Source: Thermogemmata fonticola (GTDB taxonomy: Bacteria > Planctomycetota > Planctomycetia > Gemmatales > Gemmataceae). From it: a stretch of 64,000 nt of DNA. The DNA lies in NCBI RefSeq assembly GCF_013694095.1, contig NZ_JACEFB010000014.1, positions 1 through 64,000 of the forward strand. Direction: 5' to 3'. The first letter of the stretch is position 1. Each line of letters starts with the position of its first letter. Made by a program: the position numbers and the translations under genes. Below, one piece after another: positions 57,614 to 64,000 of the stretch. The notes below the pieces were generated by a model. The model saw nothing but the letters and a program-made list of their open reading frames with translations, was not told the origin of the DNA and ran no database searches.

Positions 57614-57966
57614 GGTGCTGCTCCTGAAAGTTGTGTCGTGTGCTAGCCGCGAGCGATCCACCCGCTGGACCTTCGCGGCAGCAGGGGTCATCGCATTGAC
57701 ACTATACCGGCTCTAGGGAGAATTATCCATAAAAGTTAATTATTATTTTCTCACATGAATCAAGTGAAGGATGACTATGATATTACATGAAAAAATAAGG
57801 ATAATAATAACGGAAATTATAATGATGGCTTAGCGGCGATGGCCTGCCATGAAAAACGCTCTCGCCGGTGAGCCAACAGGAGCAGTTTTCCAGGAGTGAA
57901 AAGCGGCAGGCGAGATGTATGTAAGAAGAGCAGCGGATGAGTCCGAATGGAAGTGCTGGGTTGGAA
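57614..57966. other. AT-rich intergenic region
   Basis: The spacer of 353 nt between the PEP-CTERM-like gene and the esterase gene includes an unusually AT-rich tract at about 57720-57830, unlike the GC-rich surroundings. It lies upstream of the PEP-CTERM-like gene and probably holds its promoter. No gene is seen. Confidence 0.55.
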
Positions 57967-58914
57967 TCACGGTGCGTTCAGACCGCGGAGGTGTTTGTCG
58001 AACCAGTCGGCGAAGAGTTCCAGGTCTTTGTCCATGCCCTTCCAGCCGTGCCCGGCGCCCTTGCGGATGATCAGTTCGCAGGGAACACCGACTTGCCGGT
58101 ATTTTTCGGCTATCCGCTGGGCTTGGAAGAGCGGCACAAGTTTGTCGGCGTCCCCGTGGATGATGAGTGCAGGGGCGGAGTCCTTGCTGACGAAGTAGTA
58201 GGGGGAAATAGTTTTACCGATCGCCTGGCGTTGCTGCGGGTCCTCGATGACGACGAGTTTATTCGTTTGGGGATCGCGGGTCGTGAAGTCGAACGGCGGA
58301 CGGAAAGCACGCAGAGCACCTTCACCAAGTTGGACTTCCCCTTCCCGGCTCCAGTTCAGAAAATCAGTGGGTGGAAAGAAGCAAGCAACAGCAGCCACAC
58401 GGGAGGAGTGGCGCCGGAGCGGATCGCTCGCTTTGGGATCCGCCGGTTGAAAAGCATTGCCGAGCATCAGGGATAGGTGGCCGCCCGCTGACCCTCCCAT
58501 GACACCGAGCTTGTCCGGATCGATACGGAAACGTGCTGCATGCTGCTTGATGTAACGGACGGCGGCGTGCATATCCTCGACAGCCTCTGGAATCGTAAAC
58601 TTCGGCTGACTGCCATGCACCACGGCAAAGACGACATAGCCGCGTTGGACAAAGGGTTGCACAAAAACCGGATTGATCGCGCGTTTGTCTGACATCCAGC
58701 CGCCGGAGACGCAAAAGATGATTCCATAGCCGTTGGCTTTATCCTTAGGGGGAACAAACACGTCCATAGTCAAGGCACAGCCATATTTGCGGGCATAGAT
58801 GATGTCCTCCAGTCGGCCGCCTTGGGCGGGGAGTTCCTGGGCTAGTAAGGACGGAGTGATCCATGACGGAGCTGCCCAACCTAACAGCAGGCAACAAGCG
58901 AACAGGCGCAACAT
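57967..58914 (-). CDS. Secreted alpha/beta hydrolase (esterase/lipase-like)
   Basis: A 315-residue enzyme with a signal peptide (MLRLFACCLLLGWAAPSW). The ATG at 58914 has GGGGAG 8 nt upstream; the longer frame to 59418 lacks similarity. The fold is clear: GIIFCVSGGWMSD near the oxyanion region, GVMGGSAGGHLSLMLG nucleophile elbow (Ser in GxSxG), and HGDADKLVPLFQAQR plus GHGWKG for the acid and His. The substrate is unknown and may be a carbohydrate ester. Confidence 0.85.
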   Translation of the reverse strand: MLRLFACCLLLGWAAPSWITPSLLAQELPAQGGRLEDIIYARKYGCALTMDVFVPPKDKANGYGIIFCVSGGWMSDKRAINPVFVQPFVQRGYVVFAVVHGSQPKFTIPEAVEDMHAAVRYIKQHAARFRIDPDKLGVMGGSAGGHLSLMLGNAFQPADPKASDPLRRHSSRVAAVACFFPPTDFLNWSREGEVQLGEGALRAFRPPFDFTTRDPQTNKLVVIEDPQQRQAIGKTISPYYFVSKDSAPALIIHGDADKLVPLFQAQRIAEKYRQVGVPCELIIRKGAGHGWKGMDKDLELFADWFDKHLRGLNAP

Positions 58915-59090
58915 GAATGGTTTCTCCCCGGACCAGAGGAAAATGGAGGGAACGTGAGCCGATGGCATGTCGGTATGACATGGTAGCGGCCATTGGCATA
59001 GCTGGACAGAGGAATTCGGCCTGCGGATGTCACAGCGCAGTCCATGACGTGCCTCCCAAGATGTTGGGGAGGAGAAGAAACGGCGAAGGA

Positions 59091-60422
59091 TCAGGAGTGC
59101 GGGCGGCGAGGATGGGAGATGCGCTGTCGGAGCAGGTGCAACTCGGAGATGAAAGCGGTTCGGGATCGGGAATCGGAGGAGGCAGTGCTGGAGTGGCGCG
59201 GCAGGGTGTGATGCAGGTTGCCGCTGATGTCCAGAGCGGCGCCGGGTTTGTCCGAAGGCAAAGCAGCAGTGAGCAAGCCGACGCCAAAGGAAGTCAGACG
59301 ATTGCCAGACAGGTCCAAGGTGCGCAATTGAGCCAGCCAGTGCGGCCAGTGCGATCGGAGCCGGACGATCCCCCGGTCGGTAATACGGTTGCGAGGGAGG
59401 CAGAGGCGGCGGAGGCAAGGCCAGCGGCGAGAACCGAGCAGGCTTACTAGACCGTCGTCACCCAACTGCTGGTGACCCAGGTCCACAACACGTAGATATT
59501 CGGCAGCCTCCGAATGCACCAGCGGTTCGATGCCCGCCGCACTGATACGCACTTGGGGATGGCCGTGCAACTCCAGGAGGCCATGCTGTTGGGCCGCCCG
59601 CAGGAGTAAGGGTGAAGTGGCCAGGAGGGCCAGGCCGCGATCCCCCAACGGATTGCCACTTAGGCGCAATTGGTGGAGTTCAGGCCAGGGATGGGCCGCC
59701 AGTTCGCTCAGACCAGCCGCCGTGATGTCGTTGCGGGCGAGATCGAGTTCGTTCAGATGAACCGAGCAGGGGGTATCCGCAAGCAGGGAGAGGACCCGAT
59801 CGGTCAAGCGATTGTCGTTGAGGGCGAGGCAGCGCAGGTAGGGAAAGGAACAACCCCGGCGCCAGGGGAGCAAGGCGGCATCTTCCAATTGATTGAAGCT
59901 CAAATCGAGTCGCTGGAGCGATTGCAGAGAAGAGGAGCGAAACAGGGGCGTCAGATCGCAGCGGGTCAATTCCGCGCCGCAAAGGTCCAATTCTTCAATC
60001 CCCTTTAGCCAGGGGCAGTCCCACAGTTTTGGCCAGACGGCGACAGGTTCGAGTAAGCGGAGGCGGCGAATGGGCAAACGGGCGAATAACTCCGGAGCAC
60101 GGCGGAGAAAGACACTCGCGTCCACGGCCACGGCATCCGGCAGGCCATAACGGAATTGCGGCGGTGCGGCGAGCAGACCCTCTAGCTCATGAAACCATTG
60201 CTGGCCCAAACGCAGGTTCAATTCGGCTTCGCGCTCCCGCCATTCGGGTGGGGGTGGATCGCCGGTGGGAAGGTGGGCGAGGCTCAGTTGCAGGCGGATC
60301 AGTTCGGCCCAATCATGCTGGCCGCGGTCATCCAAATAGTCTGCCCAGCGCAGGCGCATCTCTTCCGCACCCGCAGCACCAGGTGGTGGGAAATCAGGCC
60401 AATTAGCAGGCGAAGGAGGCAT
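59091..60422 (-). CDS. TIGR02996-domain leucine-rich-repeat protein
   Basis: A 443-residue protein beginning with the planctomycete repeat-companion domain TIGR02996 (MRLRWADYLDDRGQHDWAEL). About nine leucine-rich repeats follow, such as LDLSFNQLEDAALLP, LALNDNRLTDRVL and LDLSGNRLTSFGVG. The start at 60422 gives the domain directly; 60458 is open but unlikely. Such proteins are numerous in Gemmata-type genomes and probably mediate protein-protein contacts. The role is unknown. Confidence 0.88.
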   Translation of the reverse strand: MPPSPANWPDFPPPGAAGAEEMRLRWADYLDDRGQHDWAELIRLQLSLAHLPTGDPPPPEWREREAELNLRLGQQWFHELEGLLAAPPQFRYGLPDAVAVDASVFLRRAPELFARLPIRRLRLLEPVAVWPKLWDCPWLKGIEELDLCGAELTRCDLTPLFRSSSLQSLQRLDLSFNQLEDAALLPWRRGCSFPYLRCLALNDNRLTDRVLSLLADTPCSVHLNELDLARNDITAAGLSELAAHPWPELHQLRLSGNPLGDRGLALLATSPLLLRAAQQHGLLELHGHPQVRISAAGIEPLVHSEAAEYLRVVDLGHQQLGDDGLVSLLGSRRWPCLRRLCLPRNRITDRGIVRLRSHWPHWLAQLRTLDLSGNRLTSFGVGLLTAALPSDKPGAALDISGNLHHTLPRHSSTASSDSRSRTAFISELHLLRQRISHPRRPHS

Positions 60423-60676
60423 AACACCACTGTAACCTTTTCTGCTGGTGCCTGCCAAGGATCAGATGACAGATTACGATGGCGCTTCAGATTAGCAGAG
60501 AATTGGCCAAGGGGAGCAACTATTCCCGCAAAATCATCCCATCGGTGGAATTCAGGCTTTGCCAGCAAAGGAGCACAGGGAAGGAATCCCTTAGGCAAGT
60601 CGGTCGAGAGGATTCCCCTGCTCGACGTTATCCGTGGGCTGTCAGTGGAGTCGGGGAATCGCTTGGCTCAGGAAAG

Positions 60677-61825
60677 CTAGGGGGCGGGGTGGGAATCCGG
60701 GCGAGGTGGGAGCGGGGCATACTGGATGCGGCGAAAGAGCAAGCGGGTAGTGGGATCGTGAGCTTGGATGGAAAAGGGACCGGCGGCGGCACGGTAGCCC
60801 TGGCGGGGGTTGTCATGGGGCGGCCGGGGGTCCTCCCATGTGACGACCGGGAAGCCGTTGACCCAAGTGGTCAAGCGCCGGCCATCCGCAATCAGAGTGA
60901 CGGTGAACCATTCCTCATCGTTACTCACCACTCGACGAGCGGGGGCGCGGCGATAAATGCCGCCGGTCCCGAAATCCAGCGGTTGGGTCCGGTCGTTGTT
61001 TTTGTAACCGTTGTGAATTTGGACCTCGTAGCCGTTCTGATATTGCCCAGGGATACAGCGGAAGAATACGCCGCTGTTGAGATGCTTGCCTAAAGTGCGG
61101 CAGTCGAATTGCAAGAGGAAATCCGCGGCATGCACGCTGCTGACCAGATCACCTGGCCCACCCTCGACGAGCAATTCGCCTTGATCCGTGACGCGGAAGC
61201 GGGCCTGTTGGCGCTTCGGATCGGTCCGATTAACGGTCCAGCCGTCGAGGTTTCGGCCATTCCAGAGCGGTTGCAACTGTTGGGGACGCAGGCGAAGATG
61301 GCGCAAGCGAGCCGGTTGTGGACCAGGAGCCGTGATGCCAATCGTCGCTGCTGGAGGACCAGTTGGACGCTTGGCATTGATTCGAGAAAATCCCTTACCC
61401 TCATAGCGGATTTTCTCACCATCGCAGAATACTTGGAGTTGGTCGAAGGTGTCACCGCGGTGTTCCAGTACGTGATCGTGGGGCAGATATAACCGGGCGG
61501 GTCCGGCCACTTCCGTTACCATTTCCCAGGAGTTCCCGAAGCGACTGAAGGGCCAGGCGGTGCTGCCCTCTTCCAGATGCCAGACACCATCTCGAACGGC
61601 GTTCTTCCCCTGACAGTGCCAACCGAAGGTGGTCTGGCCATCGAAGAGCAGCAGCCAGCCTTCCGCAGCTTGGGCCGAAGTGAGGCTTTGGGGTGTAGCG
61701 GCATCGGCGGAGGGGGCGTTAGGAAACGGGGCAGAGACAGCCGGCAGAGTGACAGCCAGAAGACACAAACCAGTCAGGGCGGAGTCGAAACGGTAGCAGC
61801 GGACTCGGCAAACGGATGGCAACAT
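60677..61825 (-). CDS. DUF1080 (3-keto-disaccharide hydrolase-like) protein
   Basis: A 382-residue secreted protein with a signal peptide and two concanavalin-like DUF1080 halves: LLFDGQTTFGWHCQG at the start and LWNGRNLDGWTVNRTD in the middle. The second half has the typical SGVFFRCIPGQYQNGYEVQI and GTGGIYRRAPAR segments. Some DUF1080 proteins cleave 3-keto-disaccharides. The exact substrate is unknown. It lies near other secreted sugar-type proteins but not in an obvious operon. Confidence 0.9.
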   Translation of the reverse strand: MLPSVCRVRCYRFDSALTGLCLLAVTLPAVSAPFPNAPSADAATPQSLTSAQAAEGWLLLFDGQTTFGWHCQGKNAVRDGVWHLEEGSTAWPFSRFGNSWEMVTEVAGPARLYLPHDHVLEHRGDTFDQLQVFCDGEKIRYEGKGFSRINAKRPTGPPAATIGITAPGPQPARLRHLRLRPQQLQPLWNGRNLDGWTVNRTDPKRQQARFRVTDQGELLVEGGPGDLVSSVHAADFLLQFDCRTLGKHLNSGVFFRCIPGQYQNGYEVQIHNGYKNNDRTQPLDFGTGGIYRRAPARRVVSNDEEWFTVTLIADGRRLTTWVNGFPVVTWEDPRPPHDNPRQGYRAAAGPFSIQAHDPTTRLLFRRIQYAPLPPRPDSHPAP

Positions 61826-61889
61826 GGGAATCTCTCCAGGAGGGTTTTTAAGTCAAATCGGGGCGGAAGATTGTGCGTGTCCGGCCCGT

Positions 61890-62765
61890 TCAGGATTCCG
61901 AGGCAGCGAGTGCGGCCGGCAGCCCCTCGCGGATGCTTGGGTAGCGGGGTTGCCAATGCAGAGCATGACGAAGGCGGCTGTTGCGAATGCGACGGTGGTT
62001 AGCACGCGGTTCTGGCAGATCGGCGAAGCGAGGCGGTGGTGCTCCATACAACTCTGCCAGGAGAGTATAGAACTCTTGTCGTGTCACTGGTATGTCATCA
62101 ACAACGTTATACAGGGCTGCTGGGGGGGACCGATCCATAGCCAAGCGGATGGCCGCGACCAGATCATCCACGTGGATCAGGTTGAGCCAGCGGTGGGGAT
62201 CGCCGGAGATCGGTTCGTGCTGGAGGAGTTGTTCCCGGCGGCGCAGGAGGCGATTAGGGCCATAGATACCGGCACTGCGCAGGATGATGGCGTGCGGCAA
62301 GCACTGGCGCAGGAGCAGCTCGGCGTCCCGAACCACGCGGCCCGATTCGTCACTCGGTTCAGCGGGGCTGTCTTCATCCACCCAACTGCCATCGGATTGT
62401 CCATAGACGCTGGTGCTGGACAAATAGACGAAACGGCGGGGGGCTGGTAGACGCTCCAGTACATGTTCCAGGCCGTGCAGGTAGACCTCGCGCATGCTGC
62501 GTCCACAGAAGCGATCGTAACCGACGGCATAGAGCACCGTGGCCTCCGCCGGGAAAGGGGGCAAGGATTCCGGGGCCAGAACGTCCCCGCTCAGGGGGAG
62601 GATGCCCTGCTGAGCGAGTAACTCGGCCCGCCGGCGCGTCAGAGCATAGACGGTCCGTCCCGCCTGCCGCTCTTGCTGAGCCACGCGCAGGCCGACATAG
62701 CCGCAGCCGAAGATCAAGAGCGGTCCGGAAGTTGGTTCGGTGGGATGAGCAATTGCTATAGGCAT
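61890..62765 (-). CDS. YeeZ-like SDR, NAD-dependent epimerase
   Basis: A 291-residue atypical SDR with the nucleotide loop LLIFGCGYVGLRVAQ, segment TVLYAVGYDR and active-site region YLSSTSVYGQSDGSWVDED. The C-terminus has NVVDDIPVTRQEFYTLLAEL. Related proteins are called YeeZ or NAD-dependent epimerase/dehydratase. The substrate is unknown. It is divergent from gdhA with a spacer of about 150 nt. Confidence 0.85.
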   Translation of the reverse strand: MPIAIAHPTEPTSGPLLIFGCGYVGLRVAQQERQAGRTVYALTRRRAELLAQQGILPLSGDVLAPESLPPFPAEATVLYAVGYDRFCGRSMREVYLHGLEHVLERLPAPRRFVYLSSTSVYGQSDGSWVDEDSPAEPSDESGRVVRDAELLLRQCLPHAIILRSAGIYGPNRLLRRREQLLQHEPISGDPHRWLNLIHVDDLVAAIRLAMDRSPPAALYNVVDDIPVTRQEFYTLLAELYGAPPPRFADLPEPRANHRRIRNSRLRHALHWQPRYPSIREGLPAALAASES

Positions 62766-62918
62766 CGCGGAGTATTATAGGCGAGGTCCCCCTTAGCATT
62801 TATGCTAAATCTTTGACAGGGGCCGTGAGCGCCTCTCCTCCCGCTTTCCTCCCTGCGGTGTGCGAGCCGTCAGGCGCCGGCCCGGAACGTTTCCTCTCCC
62901 CGTCTCCGGAGGTGATGC

Positions 62919-64000
62919 ATGTCCAGCGTCGTGATGCGGCAGGAAGCCTGCCCGGCCACTTTGTTCCACACCTCGCCCACCTACCAGATGGCTTGCCGCC
63001 AATTGGAACTGGTGACAGAGGTGACCAATATCGATCCGGGCATTGCCCAACGGTTGAAGGTGCCAAAGCGGTCGATGGTGGTGGCCGTACCCATTCGGAT
63101 GGACAGCGGCCAGACTCAGGTGTTCATCGGTTATCGCGTTCAGCATTCGCTGACCAGTGGTCCGAGCAAGGGCGGCCTGCGTTATGCGCCCAATGTGGAC
63201 CTAGGCGAAGTGGCAGCCCTGGCCATGTGGATGAGCTGGAAATGCGGCCTGATGAACTTGCCCTATGGTGGCGCCAAGGGAGGGATTGCTTGCGACCCGG
63301 CTTTGCTGAGTATGGGAGAAAAGGAGCGCTTGACCCGCCGCTTCACCGAAGAGGTGCTCAGTATCATCGGCCCGCGGGTGGATGTCATGGCTCCCGATCT
63401 GGGTACCGATGAACAGACCATGGCCTGGATTTACGACACCTATTCCATGAAGGTCGGTTATGCCTGTCCGGAGATTGTCACTGGCAAGCCGGTGGAGTTG
63501 GGTGGGTGCGTCGGGCGACGGGAAGCCACGGGACGAGGGGTGGTCTTCTGTATCCGCGAAGCACTCGATGAACTCGGCATCATTCCGGAGAATGCCACAG
63601 CAGTGGTGCAGGGATTTGGCAACGTTGGCTCCGTGGCCTGCGAGGAATTACACCGCCTGGGAGTTAAGGTGGTGGCCATTGGCGATCGCTATGGGGCTAT
63701 CCGCAATCCCCGCGGGATCGATATCCCCGCTTTGATCCAGTACGTCAACAGCCCAGGGAATGTCTTGCACACGGTGCAAGGTTTTCCGGAAGCGGAAGAG
63801 ATGGACCCGGCGGAGCTGCTGACCACACCCTGTACGGTCTTGGTTCCGGCGGCGGTAGAACGGGTAATTACGGAGGCCAACGCCGCCCGCCTCCGCTGCC
63901 GTATCCTGGCGGAGGGAGCCAACGGGCCAACTACACCGGAAGCCGATGCCATTCTGGCCCATTCCGACATCTTTGTCATCCCCGACATCCTCTGCAACGC
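62919..64000 (+). CDS. gdhA: Glutamate dehydrogenase, cut by right edge
   Basis: About 360 codons of a Glu/Leu/Phe/Val dehydrogenase are visible, reading off the window end. GGAGG at 62908-62912 lies 6 nt before the ATG at 62919; an ATG at 62914 is out of frame with the gene. The substrate loop GPSKGGLRYAP, the catalytic Lys region LPYGGAKGGIACDP, MAPDLGTDEQTMAW and GFGNVGSVACEEL nucleotide fold are all present. It interconverts glutamate and 2-oxoglutarate with ammonia. Confidence 0.95.
   Translation, partial: MSSVVMRQEACPATLFHTSPTYQMACRQLELVTEVTNIDPGIAQRLKVPKRSMVVAVPIRMDSGQTQVFIGYRVQHSLTSGPSKGGLRYAPNVDLGEVAALAMWMSWKCGLMNLPYGGAKGGIACDPALLSMGEKERLTRRFTEEVLSIIGPRVDVMAPDLGTDEQTMAWIYDTYSMKVGYACPEIVTGKPVELGGCVGRREATGRGVVFCIREALDELGIIPENATAVVQGFGNVGSVACEELHRLGVKVVAIGDRYGAIRNPRGIDIPALIQYVNSPGNVLHTVQGFPEAEEMDPAELLTTPCTVLVPAAVERVITEANAARLRCRILAEGANGPTTPEADAILAHSDIFVIPDILCN

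Overview
The window is a GC-rich, gene-dense bacterial chromosome segment that looks planctomycetal, most likely from the Gemmata lineage. The evidence is the gene families: a DUF1501 Tat-exported protein, two DUF1559 prepilin-like proteins, two Tat-signal Gfo/Idh/MocA oxidoreductases, a DUF1080 protein, a TIGR02996 leucine-rich-repeat protein, an FG-GAP/matrixin protein with an N-terminal LExLExRxxPS motif, a PEP-CTERM-like surface protein and a secreted squalene-cyclase-like protein with a CxxCH motif. No rRNA, tRNA or intact insertion sequence was found. The assignment rests on family content only.

1-14.0 kb, lipid and hydrocarbon locus. The left edge cuts a large PfaA-like polyketide/PUFA synthase gene, of which the KR and DH domains are visible. 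It is followed by a PfaC-like gene (KS, chain-length factor, four hot-dog/DH units) and then by complete, separate oleA, oleB, oleC and oleD, all on the plus strand. OleA joins two acyl chains head to head, OleD reduces the product, OleC forms a beta-lactone and OleB decarboxylates it to an olefin. Placed behind a Pfa-type synthase, this suggests a self-contained factory for long, probably polyunsaturated hydrocarbons.

14-34 kb, mostly housekeeping and lineage-typical genes: the matrixin/FG-GAP protein, polyphosphate kinase, a small membrane protein with a SAVED-like domain (a CBASS sensor fold, but with no nucleotidyltransferase nearby), DUF1501, ThiL, a HAD phosphatase, a DUF1559 prepilin, SbcC without SbcD, an OleD-like SDR paralogue, a gamma-glutamylcyclotransferase-like protein, an anchored coiled-coil protein, a Gfo/Idh/MocA protein and the CxxCH squalene-cyclase-like protein.

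34.4-41.0 kb, a MYXAN/Dev-type class 1 type I CRISPR-Cas interference operon: cas6, cas3, cas8a1, cas7, cas5. It ends in a 50-codon stump that resembles the start of a Cas4-Cas1 fusion. No cas1, cas2 or repeat array is visible, so the adaptation module appears to be lost.

41-64 kb: a second DUF1559 prepilin with a small lipoprotein, a CREST/ceramidase-like membrane protein, a GT39-like glycosyltransferase, a D-threonine-aldolase-family enzyme, a PAS-LOV-like-receiver protein, GlgX, a solute-binding-like lipoprotein, an FHA protein, MutY (catalytic Asp replaced by Glu), a Gfo/Idh/MocA protein, a PEP-CTERM-like protein carrying a Cys/Gln pair that resembles a thioester domain, an esterase, the TIGR02996 LRR protein, DUF1080, a YeeZ-like SDR and a glutamate dehydrogenase cut by the right edge.

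Start codons were chosen from ribosome-binding sites and family N-termini. Where the choice differs from the longest possible frame, the entry says so.
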